Source: Penium margaritaceum | Taxonomy: Eukaryota > Streptophyta > Zygnematophyceae > Desmidiales > Peniaceae | Direction of reading: 5' to 3' | Length of the DNA stretch: 58,662 nucleotides | Assembly: GCA_023375785.1 (NCBI GenBank) | Contig: SZWC01000042.1 | Span: forward strand, 468,090-526,751 | Part shown: piece after piece, positions 18,601 through 29,400 of the stretch | Position numbering within the stretch: the stretch's first letter is position 1 | Layout of the letters: each line of letters starts with the position of its first letter | Made by a program: the position numbers and the translations under genes | The notes under the pieces: generated by a model | Seen by the model: only the letters and a program-made list of their open reading frames with translations | Told to the model about the DNA's origin: nothing | Database searches by the model: none

Positions 18601-21600
18601 TGATGCTCTAGTGCCAAAGTGTGATGCTATACTGCCAAATTGTGACGCTCTAGTGCCAAAGTGTGATGCCCTAGTGCCAAAGTGTGACGCTCTAGTGCCA
18701 AATTGTGAAGCTCTAGTGCCAAAGTGTGCCGCTCTTGTACCAAAGTTTGACGCTATAGTGCCAAACTGTGAAGCTCTAGTGCCAGATCATAATGCTATAG
18801 TACCAAAGTGTGACACTCTAGTGCCAAAGTGTGACGCTCTAGTGCCAAAGTGTGACGCTCTAGTCCCAAAGTGTGGCGCTCTCGTGCCAAAGTGTGATGC
18901 TCTATTGCCAAAGTATGATGCTCTAATGCCAAAGTTTGGAGCTCTAGTGGTAAAGTGTTAGGCTCTAGTGCAAAAGTGAACTACTCTAGTGCCAATGTGT
19001 GAAGCTCTAGTGCCAAAGTGTGACGCTCTAGTGCCAAATTGTGAAGCTCTAGTGCCAAAGTGTGACACTCTAGTGCCAAAGTGTGGCTCTCTAGTGACAA
19101 AGTGTGACGCTCTAGTGCCAAAGTGTGAAGCTCAGGTGCCACATTGTGACGGTATAGTGCCAACGTGGGACTCTCTAGTGCCAAGGTGTGAAGCTCTAGT
19201 GACAAAGTGTGACGCTCTAATAACAAAGAGTGACGCTCTAGTGCCAAAGTGTGATGCTCTAGTGCCACAGTGCGACGCTCTAGTGCTAAAGTGTGATGCT
19301 CTAGTGCCAAGGTGTGACGCCCTAGTGCCAGAGTGTGACGCTCTAGTGCCAAAGTATGATGCTCTAGTGCCAAAGTGTGAAGCTCTGGTGCCAAAGTGTG
19401 ACGCTCTAGTGGCGAAGTGTGACGCTCTAGTGCCAAAGTGTGACACTCTAGTGCCAAAGTGTGACGCTCTAGTGCCAAACTCTTACACCTTAGTGCCAGA
19501 GTGTGACGCTCTAGTGCCAAAGTGTGACGCTCGAGTGCCAAAGTGTGACGCTCTAGTGCCACCGTGTGACGCTCTAGTGCCAAAGTGTGACGCTCGAGTG
19601 CCAAAGTGTGACGCTCTAGTGCCACCGTGTGACGCTCTAGTGCCAAAGTGTGACGCTCGAGTGCCAAAGTGTGACGCTCTAGTGCCACCGTGTGACGCTC
19701 TAGTGCCAAAGTGTGACGCTCGAGTGCCAAAGTGTGACGCTCTAGTGCCACCGTGTGACGCTCTAGTGCCAAAGTGTGACGCTCGAGTGCCAAAGTGTGA
19801 CGCTCTAGTGCCACCGTGTGACGCTCTAGTGCCAAAGTGTGACGCTCGAGTGCCAAAGTGTGACGCTCTAGTGCCACCGTGTGACGCTCTAGTGCCAAAG
19901 TGTGACGCTCGAGTGCCAAAGTGTGACGCTCTAGTGCCACCGTGTGACGCTCTAGTGCCAAAGTGTGACGCTCGAGTGCCAAAGTGTGACGCTCTAGTGC
20001 CACCGTGTGACGCTCTAGTGCCAAAGTGTGACGCTCGAGTGCCAAAGTGTGACGCTCTAGTGCCACCGTGTGACGCTCTAGTGCCAAAGTGTGACGCTCG
20101 AGTGCCAAAGTGTGACGCTCTAGTGCCACCGTGTGACGCTCTAGTGCCAAAGTGTGACGCTCGAGTGCCAAAGTGTGACGCTCTAGTGCCACCGTGTGAC
20201 GCTCTAGTGCCAAAGTGTGACGCTCGAGTGCCAAAGTGTGACGCTCTAGTGCCACCGTGTGACGCTCTAGTGCCAAAGTGTGACGCTCGAGTGCCAAAGT
20301 GTGACGCTCTAGTGCCACCGTGTGACGCTCTAGTGCCAAAGTGTGACGCTCGAGTGCCAAAGTGTGACGCTCTAGTGCCACCGTGTGACGCTCTAGTGCC
20401 AAAGTGTGACGCTATAGTGCCAAAGTGTGACGCTCTAGTGCCAAAGTGTGACACTCTAGTTCCAACGTGTGATGCTCTAGTGCCAAAGTGTGACGCTCTA
20501 GTGCCAAAGTGTGACACTTTAGTGCCAAAGTGTGAAGCTCTAGTGCCAAAGTGTGACACTCTAGTCCCAAAGTGTGACACTCAAGTGCCAACGTGTGATG
20601 TTCTAGTGCCAATGTGTGACGCTCTAGTGCCAAAGTGTGACGCTCTAATGCCAACTTGTGACGCTCGAGTGCCAAGGTGCGAAGCTCTAGTGCCAAAGTG
20701 TGATGCTATAGTGCCAAAGTGTGATGCTCTAGTGCCAAAGTGTGATGCTCCAGTGCCAAAATGTGAAGCTATAGTACCAAAGCGTGCCGCTCTAATCCCA
20801 AAGTGTGACGCTCTGGTGCCAAAGTGTGAATCTCTAGTGCCAATGTGTGACAATCTAGTGCCAAAGTGTGATGCTCTAGTGCCAAAGTGTGACGCTCTAG
20901 TGCCAAAGTGTGAAGCTCGTGTGCCCATGTGTGACGCTCTAGTGCCAAAGTGTGAAGCCCTAGTACCATAGTACGGCACTCTAGTGCCAAAGTATGAAGT
21001 TCTAGTGCCAAAGTGTGAAACTCTAATTCCAGAGTATGATGCTTTTGTGCCAAAGTGTGACGCTCTAGTGCCAAACTGCGACGCTCTAGTGCCAAAGTGT
21101 GACGCTCTTTTCCCAAAGTATGGCGCTCTAGTGCCAAAGTGTGACGCTCTAGTGCCAAAGTGTGACGCTCTAATGCCAAAGTGTGGAGCTCCAGTGCCAA
21201 AGTGGGAAGCTCTAGTACTAGAGTATGACGCTCTAGTGCCAAAGTGTGATGCTCTAGTGCCAAAGTGTGAAGCTCTAGTGCTGAAGTGTGATGTTGTAGT
21301 GCCAAAGTGTGACGCTCTAGTGCCAAAGTGTGGCGCTCTAGTGCCAAAGTGTGAAGTCTAGTGCCAAAGTGTGACGCTCTAGTGCCATCGTGTGGCGCTC
21401 TAGTACCAAAGTGTGACGCTCTAGTGTCAAAGTGTGATGCTCTAGTGCCAAAGTGTGACGCTATAGTGCCAAAGTGTGACGCTCTAATGCCAAAGTGTGA
21501 TGCCCTAGTGCCAAAGTGTGAAACTATAGTGCCAGAGTATGACGCTCTAGTGCCAAAGTGTGACGCTCTAGTGCCAACGCGTAACGCTCTAGTGCCCAAG

Positions 21601-21771
21601 TGTGAAGCTCTAGTGCCAATGTGTGATGCTATAGTGCCAAAGTGTGACACTCTAATGCCAAAGTGTGACGCTCTAGTGCCAAAGTGTGATGCTCTAGTGC
21701 CAAAGTGTGACGCTCCAGTGCCAAAATGTGAAGCTCTAGTGCCAAAGTGTGCCGCTCTAGTACCAAAGTGT
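15666..21771 (+). repeat. Satellite D, left part (21-bp unit)
   Basis: Tandem copies of a 21-bp unit, CCAAAGTGTGACGCTCTAG followed by TG. The junction with satellite C is at about 15660-15666. The first 250 bp are visibly more diverged than the interior. As 21 is 7 codons, three of the six frames are stop-free for long distances: one plus frame reads repeated CDALVPK and two minus frames read SHFGTRA and HTLALER. The resulting ORFs (for example plus 15923-17503, plus 18989-20971, minus 18981-20402) overlap on opposite strands and show no coding signature beyond periodicity. Element 2 interrupts the array at 21772. Confidence 0.96.
19509..20400 (+). repeat. 63-bp trimer higher-order repeat, 14 identical copies
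   Basis: Three monomers of satellite D are combined into a 63-bp unit: one with GCTCGAG in place of GCTCTAG, one of consensus type, and one with CCACCGTGTG in place of CCAAAGTGTG. The GCTCGAG variant recurs every 63 bp from about 19530 to 20350, giving 14 copies, and I see no internal difference between them. Each copy holds one CTCGAG hexamer (XhoI site). Neighbouring monomers differ from each other at several positions, so this block was homogenised or expanded recently. Confidence 0.93.
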
Positions 21772-21820
21772 TGTTGACATGGTGTGCCCCTTGCCATGAG
21801 TGCCGTTGAGTGTACTTCCC

Positions 21821-21846
21821 GTTCGACCACTGAGGATTGGTCGAAC
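21821..21846 (+). other. Hairpin in LTR of element 2 (8-bp stem)
   Basis: GTTCGACC (21821-21828) and GGTCGAAC (21839-21846) are perfect inverted repeats around a 10-base loop. It lies about 50 bp inside the LTR start. A role in RNA structure or as a DNA dyad is possible. Confidence 0.55.
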
Positions 21847-22123
21847 ACCTGATCTGACTTTAGATTGGCATTTCTTGCATTTTTCCATGCAGGATTGAGC
21901 TTTGAATCGCTCGATTTGAGTGAGTATTCAGAAAGTTAGCCTAGCCCGAAATACGGGTGTTGGGTGGGTGGAATCTGGTACCCGCCATGGGTGGCTGGAT
22001 ATTCCACCACCAGGGATCCGAGTTCAGTCCTAATGGCCTCCAAATGCACCCGGGTCATGAATGAGGTGATCATAAGGACCTCCTTGCCCAGGATGAACTT
22101 CTCCTTGACATCTGGGCGAGGAA

Positions 22124-22155
22124 AGGCGCTTCGACGGGTCATTGTCGAAGCGCCT
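22124..22155 (+). other. Strong hairpin in LTR/leader of element 2 (12-bp stem)
   Basis: AGGCGCTTCGAC (22124-22135) and GTCGAAGCGCCT (22144-22155) are perfect inverted 12-mers with an 8-base loop. The stem is GC-rich and would be very stable in RNA. In LTR transcripts such a hairpin could sit in the R region near polyadenylation or the leader. The role is inference. Confidence 0.65.
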
Positions 22156-22430
22156 CCCGTTGCCTAGAGTGCAAGACCAGGTGGGCGGCTCCACCAAGGG
22201 TTACTTCGACGGCCGTAGCAGGGGCTCTACCGCTCCGTTTTGGGCGTGCTTGGATGCGTTGGAAAACTTAGATCACAGGCTATAAGGATCTGATGTAATC
22301 TGATTATACTAAGTAACAAAATCGTGTTTCGATTCAGTTCTACTGAATGCGATGTGTTCTGCCCACTCACATCCGTGATCCTTGTGCTCCACACTCTTCA
22401 CCATTGGTGTCCCTTGGCTGCCCCGAACCT

Positions 22431-22440
22431 TGGTAGCGTG
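22431..22440 (+). other. Candidate primer-binding site of element 2
   Basis: TGGTAGCGTG starts with TGG, complementary to a tRNA CCA end, and resembles the initiator-Met primer site of yeast Ty1 (TGGTAGCGCC) at 8 of 10 bases. Against it, no CA LTR terminus lies immediately upstream, and the usual plant form TGGTATCAGAG is not present. A tRNA set from the host would decide. Confidence 0.35.
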
Positions 22441-22552
22441 AACCAGTGAGAGCTAGGCATTCTTGAGGGTACCTCCACACCCACTAGAGCCAACAAAGGG
22501 TTATGGGCCCACGTGCCTAGAAGGACCCTAGCTCTACAACGTTCACGCTACC
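22432..22552 (+). other. 26-nt inverted repeat in gag leader
   Basis: The 26-nt arm at 22432-22457 and the arm at 22527-22552 are reverse complements except for a central 5-nt mismatch. The outer 12-mers (GGTAGCGTGAAC and GTTCACGCTACC) and inner 9-mers (AGAGCTAGG and CCTAGCTCT) pair perfectly. The loop is 69 nt. The right arm ends 10 bases before the gag ATG, and the left arm overlaps the candidate primer-binding site. A packaging, dimerisation or translation-control element is plausible but unproven. Confidence 0.7.
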
Positions 22553-22562
22553 GCCGCGTGCC

Positions 22563-23424
22563 ATGGCACCGACCGAGCAAGATAGCATCGTCGTCTCCAA
22601 GTTCGACGGACATGGCTTCCACCTTTGGAGGTTGGAGTTCGAGGTCTTCCTCGATGACAAGGGCCTGCTTGAGCTGGTCAATGTAGAAGAAACTGTCCCT
22701 CCGGATACCGTGACGCCAAAGGAAGTGGAAGCGTACAAGAAGCGCAACAAGAAGGTGCTTGCTTTGTTGGTGTATGCGCTTGCTCCGACGCAGCGCTCCC
22801 TCATCCAAGGATGCACGGAGGCCACGGAGGCCTGGAAGAAACTCTGCACCATCTACCAGTCCACCAACCTTGCTGACCAGCTCTTTGTCTTCAAGAGGCT
22901 CGGCACCCTCCGAGCCAACGAAGGCGACGACATCATTGAGATCCTGCAGCAGATTGAGTCCCTCATTCCCGAGTGCGTACCCATCGGATGGAAGGTCGAC
23001 CCTCAGTTACAAGCCATGATCCTCCTCCTGGCCTTGCCGGACAGTTGGAGTCCCATGATCACCGTCGTAGGCGGCTGGTCCGCCAATGAGCTGAAGTACC
23101 CGAAGGTGGCTGAGTACGTCCGCAATGAATGGATGCGGCGTGGTGGGAGAGAAAATGGGGCGACATCAACTTCCGCCTATGCCGTCCGCCCTCAAGGTGG
23201 AGGGGGAGGCAAGAAGGGGAAGGATACCAACCAGGCCACCAAGAGAGGTGACAAAAAGGGGGAGTGCTACAATTGTGCCAAACAGGGCCACTACGCATGT
23301 GATTGCCCCAACAAGAAGTCGGACCAGTCCAGGAAGGGCGGGAAGAAGGACATCCAAGCCATAATGGCCAGGAAGTCTACCGACTTGGCAGATCCGGAAG
23401 TCACTGTCATCGACTCCGGAAGTC
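22563..23424 (+). pseudogene. gag: Gag (and start of protease) of Ty1/copia-like element 2, 3'-truncated
   Basis: The ATG at 22563 opens about 287 codons of non-repetitive protein. Residues 12-22 (SKFDGHGFHLW) match the usual N-terminal FxGxxFxxW-type signature of copia Gag. Around residues 80-190 lies a UBN2/retrotran_gag_2-like region, including W91, KKL (92-94) and Y98. A basic Gly/Lys-rich linker follows, then a CCHC zinc knuckle at C235, C238, H243, C248 (CX2CX4HX4C), which binds RNA in capsid assembly. D284-S285-G286 is the start of the aspartic protease active site; the element stops right after it. No frameshift or stop is seen, so Gag itself may be intact. The frame then runs on into satellite D to 24206, making a 547-codon chimeric ORF whose tail is CDALVPK repeats. 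Codons are GC-rich at third positions, unlike the flanks. Confidence 0.85.
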
Positions 23425-23429
23425 ACTGT
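23393..23429 (+). repeat. 15-bp direct repeat at 3' junction of element 2
   Basis: TCCGGAAGTCACTGT occurs at 23393-23407 and again at 23415-23429, the second copy running straight into satellite D. The spacing of 22 bp is not a multiple of three, so the second copy is unlikely to be conserved coding sequence. It may be a templated insertion made when the junction was formed. Confidence 0.75.
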
Positions 23430-26400
23430 GAAGCTCTAGTGCTAAAGTATGAAGCTCTATTGCCAACGTGTGACGCTCTAGTGCCAACGTGTGACACTCT
23501 AGTGCCAATGTGTGATTCTCTAGTGCCAAAGTGTGACGCTCTAGTGCCAATGTGTGACGCTCTAGTGCCAAAGTGTGAAGCTCTAATGCCAAAGGGTAAC
23601 GCTCTAGTGCCAAAGTGTGAAGCTCTAAAGAAAAAGTGTGAAGCTATAGTGCCAAAGTGTGACGCTATAGTGCCAAAGTGTGAAGCTTTAGTGCTGAAGT
23701 GTGACGCTGTAGTGCCAAAGTGTGACGCTCTAGTGCCAAAGTGTGATGCTCTAGTGCCAAAGTGTGACGCTCTAGTGCCAAAGTCTGACGCTCTAGTGCC
23801 AAAGTGTGACGCTCTAGTGCCAAAGTGTGGATATCTAGTGCCAAAGTGTGATGCTCTAGTGCCAACGTGTGACGCTCTAGTGCCAAAGTGTGACGCTCTT
23901 GTGACGACGTGTGGAGTTTTAGTGCCAAAGTGTGATGCTCTAGTTCCAAAGTGTGACGCTATAGTGTCAACGTATGACGATCTGGTGCCAAAGTGTGACA
24001 CTCTACTGCCAAAGTGTGACGCTCTAGTGCCAAAGTGTGATGCTATAGTACCAAAGTGTGATGCTTTAGTGCCAAAGTGTGAAGCTATAGAGCTGAGGTG
24101 TGAAGCTCTAGTGCCAAGGAATCACGCTCTAGTGCCAAAGTGTGATGATCTAGTGCCAAAGTGTGATGCTCTAGTGTCACGTGGATGCTCTAGTGCCAAA
24201 GTGTGACGCTCCCATGCCGAAGTGTGACGCTGTAGTTCCAATGTGTGACGCTCTAGTGCCAAAGTGTGACGCCCTAGTGCCAAAGTGTGACGCTTTGCTA
24301 CCGAAGTATGACGCTCTACTGCCAAAGTACGATGCTCTATTGTCATTGTGTGACGCTCTAGTGCCAAAGTGTGACGCTCTAGTGCCAAAGTGTGATGCTA
24401 TAGTGCTAAAATGTGATGCTCTAGTGTCCAAGTGTGACGATCTGGGTCCTAAGTTTGACGCTCTAGTGCCAAAGTGTGACGCTCTAGTACCAAAGTGTCA
24501 CACTCTAGTGCCAAAGTGTGACGCTCTTTTGCCAAAGTATCACGCTCTAATGCCAAAGTGTGACACTCTAGTGCCAGAGTGTGACGCTCTTTTGCCAAAG
24601 TATGACACTCTAGTGCCGAAGTGTGACACTCTAGTGCCAAAGTGTGAAGCTTTAGTGCTGGAGTGTGAAGCTCTAGTGCCAAATTATGACGCTCCAGTAC
24701 CAAAGTGTGAAGTTCTAGTGCCAAAATGTGAAGCTCCAGTGCCAAAGTGTGACACTCTAGAGCCAAAGTGTGACGCTCTAGTGCCAAAGTGTGACGCTTT
24801 AATGGCAAAGTGTGATGCTCCAATGCCAAATTGTGACGCTCTAGTGCCAGTTTGTGTCGCTCTAGTGCCAAAGTGTGATGCTCTAGTGCCAAAGTAAGAC
24901 GCTCTTGTGCCAAAGTGTGATGCTCTAGTACCAAAGTGTGACGCTCTATTGCCAAAGTGTAGACCTGTAGGACCGAAGTGTGATGCTCTAGTGCCACCGT
25001 GTGACGCTCTAGTGCAAGAGTGTGATGCTATAGTGCCAAAGTGTGATGATATAGTGCATAAGTGTGACGGTCTAGTGCCAATGTGTGACGCTCATGTACC
25101 AAAGTGTGATGCTCTATATCCAAAGTGTGACGCTCTAGTATCATAATAGGACGCTCTAGTGCCAAAATGTGATGCTCTAGTGCAAAAGTGTGACGCTCCA
25201 GTGCCAACGTATACAGCTCTAGTGCCAAAGTGTGATGCTCTAGTGCCACCGTGTGACGCTCTAGTGCCAAAGTGTGACGTTATAGTGCCAAAGTGTGACG
25301 CTCTAGTGCCAAAGTGTGACGCTATAGTGCCAAAGTGTGACACTATAGTGCCGACGTGTGATGTTATAGTGCCAAAGTGTGATGCTCTAGTGCCAAATTG
25401 TAATGCTCCAGTGCCAACGTGTGAAGCTCTAGTGCTCAAGTGTGAAGCTTTAGAGCCAAAGTGTGAAGCTCTGTTGCCAACGTGTGATGCTCTAGTGCCA
25501 AAGTGTGACACTCTAGTGCCAAAGTGTGACACTCTAGTGCCAAAGTGTGACGCTCTAGTGCCAAAGTGTGACGCTCTAGTGCCAAAGTGTGACGCTCTAG
25601 TGCCAATTTCTGACGCTCTAGTGCCAAAGTGTGACGCTCTAGTCCCAAAGTGTGGAGCTCTAGTGCCGAAGTGTGATGCTCTAGTGCCAACATGGGACGC
25701 TCTAGTGCCAAAGTGTGACGATATAGTGACGACGTGTGGAGCTCTAGTGCCAAATTGTGATGCTCTAGTACCAAAGTGTGACGATATAGTGCCAAAGTAT
25801 GACGATCTGGTGCCAAAGTGTGACACTCTACTGCCAAAGTGTGACGCTCTAGTGCCAAAGTGTGACGCTCTAGTGCCAAAGTGTGACGCTCTAGTGCCAA
25901 AGTGTGGAGCTCTAGTGCCGAGTGTGATGCTCTAGTGCCAACGTGCGACGCTCTAGTGCCAAAGTGTGGCGCTTTAGAACTAAAGTCGGACGTTTTAGTG
26001 CCAGATTGTGACGCTTTAGTGCCAACGTGTGATGCTCTAGTGCCAAAGTGTGATGCTTTAGTGACAAGGTGTGGATCTCTAGTGCCAAAGTGGGGTTCTC
26101 CAGTGCCGAAGTGTGATGCTCTAGTGCCAATTTATGATGCTCTAGTGCCAAAGTAAGACGCTCTAGTGCCAAAGTGTGATGCTTTAGTTCCAAAGTGTGA
26201 CGCTCTAGTACCAAAGTGTGACACTATAGTTTGGAAGTATGAAGGTCTATTGCCAAAGTGTGACGATCTAGTGCCAAAGTGTGATGCTCTAGTGCCAAAG
26301 TGTGACGCTTTCGTGGCAAAGTGTGACGCTCTAGTACCGAATTTTGACGCTCTTATGCCAAAGTGTGATGCTCTAGTGCCAATGTGTGGCGCTCTAGTAC

Positions 26401-29400
26401 CAAAGTGTGATGATCTAGTGCCAAAGTGTGAAGCTCTAGTGCCAAAGTGTGATGCTCTAGTACCAAAGTGTGACACTCTAGTGCCAAGGTGTGTTGCTCT
26501 AGTGCCAAAGTGTGATGTTCTACTGCCAAAGTGTGACACTCTAGTGCCAAAGCGTGAATCTCTAGTGCAAAATTGTGAAGCTTTAGTGCCAGTGTGATGC
26601 TCTAGTGCCAAAGTGTGATGCTCTAGTGCCAATGTGTGATGGTCTAGTGCCAAAGTGTGTCGCGCCAGTGCCAAAGTGTTACGCTCTAGTACCAAAGTGT
26701 GAAGCTCTAGTGCCAAAGTGTGACACTCTAGTGCCACAATGTGAAGCTCTAGTTCTAAAGGTTGACACTATAGTGCCAAAGTGTGACACTTCAGTACCAA
26801 AGTATGATGCTCTAGTGCCAAATTGTGACGCTCTAGTGCCAAAGTGTGATGCTCTAGTACCAAAGTGTGAAGCTCTAATGCCATAGTATGAAGCTGTAAT
26901 ACCAAACGTTTGATGCTCTAGTGCCAAAGTGTGAAGCTCTATTGCCAAAGTGTGACGCTCTAGTGCCAATGTGTGACGCTCTAATGCCAAGGTATGATGC
27001 CATAGTGCCAAAGTGTGATGCTCTAGTGCCAAAGTGTGAAGCTCTAGTGCCAAATTAAGATGCTCATCTGCCAAACTGGGATGCTCTAGTATAAACGTGT
27101 GACGCTCTAGTGCCAAAGTGTGACGCTCTAGTGCCAACGTGTTACGCTCTAGTGCCAAACTGTGACGCTCTAGTGCCAAAGTGTGACACTCTAGTGCCAA
27201 AGTATGAAGCTCCAGTGCCAATTTGTGACGCTCTAGTGCCAAGGTCTGACGGTCTAGTGATGAAGTGCGATGCTCTAGTCCCGAAGTGTGACGCTCTAGT
27301 GCCAAAGTGTGACGCTTTAGTACCAACGTGTGACGCTCTAGTGCCAATGTGTGGCTCTCTAGTGCCAAAGTGTGAAGCTCTAGTGCGCAAGTGTGACCCT
27401 CTAATTCCAAAGTGTGAAGCTCTACTGCCAAAGTGTGAAGCTCTGGTGCCAAAGTGTGATGCTCTAGTGCCAAAGGATGACGCTCTAGTGCCAAAGTGTG
27501 ACGCTCCAGTGCCAAAGTGTGATGCTCTAGTGCAAAAGTGTGGAGCTCTAGTGCCAAAATGTGAAGCTCTAGTGCCAAAGTGTGAAGCTCTAGTGCCAAA
27601 GTGTGACGCACTAGTGCCAATGTGTGATTCTCTAGTACCAACTTGTGACGCTATAGTGCCAAAGTGTGACGCTTTAGTGCCAAAGTGTGATGCTCTAGTG
27701 CAAAATTGTAACGCTCTAGTGCCCACGTGTGACGCTCTAGTGCCAAAGTGTGACGCACTAGTGCCAAAGTGTGTCTCTCTAGTGCCAAAGTGTGACACTC
27801 TAGTCCCAAAGTGTGACGCTCTGGTGCCAAAGTGTGAAGCTCTAGTGCCAAAGTGTGAAGCCCTAGTGCCAAAGTATAACGCTCTAGTGCCAACGTTTGA
27901 CACTCTAGTGCCCAAGTGTGACGCTCTATTGCGAAAGTGTGAAGCTCTAGTGCCAAAGCGTGAAGCTGCAGTGCCAATGTGTGAGGCTCTAGTACCAAAG
28001 TGTAACACTCTAGTGCCAAAGTGTGACGCTCTAGTGCCAAAGTGTGATGCCCTATTGCCAAAGTGTGATGCTCTTGTGCCAAAGTGTGACGCCCTAGTGC
28101 CAAAGTGTGACATTCTAGTGCCAATGTGTGAAGCTCTAGCGCCAACGTGTGATGCTCTAGTGCCAAAGTGTGATGCTCTTGTGCGAAAGTGTGACGTTGT
28201 AATGCCAATGTGTGACGCTCTTGTGCCAAAGTGTGACGCTCTAGTGCCAAAGTGTGATGCTCTAGAACCAAAGTGTGAAGATCTAGTGCCAAAGTGTGGA
28301 GCTCTTGTTCCAAGGTGTGAAGATATAGTGCCAAAGTGTGACGCTCTAGTGCCAAAGTGAGACGCCCTAGTGCCAAATTATGACGCTATAGTGCCAACGT
28401 GTGACGATATAGTGCAAAAGAGCGGAGCTCTAGTACCAAAGTGTGAAGCTTTAGTACCAGAGTGCGACGCCATAGTGCCAAAGTGTGACGCTTTAGTGCC
28501 AAACTGTGATGCTCTAGTGCCAAACTGTGACGCTCTAGTGCCAAAGTGTGAAGCTCTAGTGCCAAATGTGACGCCCTAGTGCCAAACTGCAAAACTCTAG
28601 TGCCAAATTGTGACACTCCAGTGCCAAGTGTGAAGGTCTAGTGCCAATGTGTGACACTCTAGTACCAAAGTGTGAAGCTATAGTGCCAAAGTATGATACT
28701 ATAGTGCCAAAGTGTGACGCTCTAGTACCAAAGTGTGACACTCTAGTGACAAACATGTGACGCTCTAGTCCCAAGGTGTGGCGCTCTAGTGCCAAAGTGT
28801 GACAATCTAGTGTCAACATGTGACGCTCTAATGCCAAGGTGTGGAACTCTGGTGGTAAATTGTGATGCTCTAGTGCCAAAGTGTTATGCTCTAGTGCCAA
28901 AATGTGAAGCTCTAGTACCAAAATATGAAGTTATAGTACTAAAGTAAGATGCTCTAGTGCCAAAGTGTGACGCTCTAGTACCAAAGTGTGACGCTCTAGT
29001 GCCAAAGGGTGATGCTCTAGTGCCAAAATATGAAGATATAGTGCCAAAGTGAGATGCTCTTGTCCCAAAATGTGGCAATATAGTGCCAAAGTGTGACGCT
29101 CTAGTGCCAAAATGTGACGTCCTAATGCCGAAGTGTGATGCTCTAGTGTCAAAGTATGACGCTCTACTGACAAAGTGTGACGCTCTAGTGCCAAAGTGTG
29201 AAGCTCTAGTGCCAAATTGTGACGATCTAGTGCCAAAGTGTGACGCCTTAGTGCCAAAGTGTGACGCTCTAGTGCCAAAGTGTGAAGCTCTAATACCAAA
29301 GTGTGATGCTCTAGTGCCAAAGTGTGGCGCTCTAGTGCCAAAGTGTGACGCTCTAGTGCCAAAGTGTGATGAACTAATGCCAAAGTGTGGCGCTCGAATG

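Larger units (their letters stand above)
21772..22430 (+). mobile_element. Probable 5' LTR of element 2 (right end uncertain)
   Basis: The region begins with the LTR-like string TGTTGACATGG at the exact satellite boundary and is non-coding and hairpin-rich. A 3' LTR for comparison is missing, so the end cannot be fixed. If the primer-binding-site candidate at 22431 is right, the LTR ends just before it, although no CA dinucleotide lies there. CCAACA at about 22488-22493 is an alternative CA end, but no primer site follows it. Confidence 0.5.
21772..23424 (+). mobile_element. Truncated Ty1/copia-like retrotransposon (element 2)
   Basis: Unique sequence interrupts satellite D from 21772, starting TGTTGACATGG, to about 23424. 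It holds an LTR/leader region of about 790 bp, a gag ORF and the start of the protease motif. Reverse transcriptase, integrase, RNase H and a 3' LTR are absent. The flanking satellite is in exact register: the left side stops after 9 bases of a monomer and the right side resumes with base 10. AGTGT (21767-21771) and ACTGT (23425-23429) flank the element and match at 4 of 5 bases, compatible with a 5-bp target-site duplication. The 3' limit is inferred from this register. Confidence 0.75.

Noticed and set aside
18981..20971. Very long overlapping open frames on both strands (up to 660 codons) as repeat-protein genes
   Set aside because: They follow from a 21-bp period that is a multiple of three. 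Opposite-strand frames are equally open, no start context or non-repeat domain is present, and variation falls on all codon positions.
9881..21771. Satellites B and D as diverged forms of one family because both contain CCAAAG and GTGAC
   Set aside because: The shared strings are short, lie on opposite relative strands (CCAAAG in B is on the strand opposite GTGAC) and the unit lengths differ.
22400..22425. ATTGGTGTCCCTTGGC as the primer-binding site of element 2
   Set aside because: It starts with TGG but shows no resemblance to a common primer tRNA; the downstream TGGTAGCGTG is a somewhat better candidate, itself uncertain.
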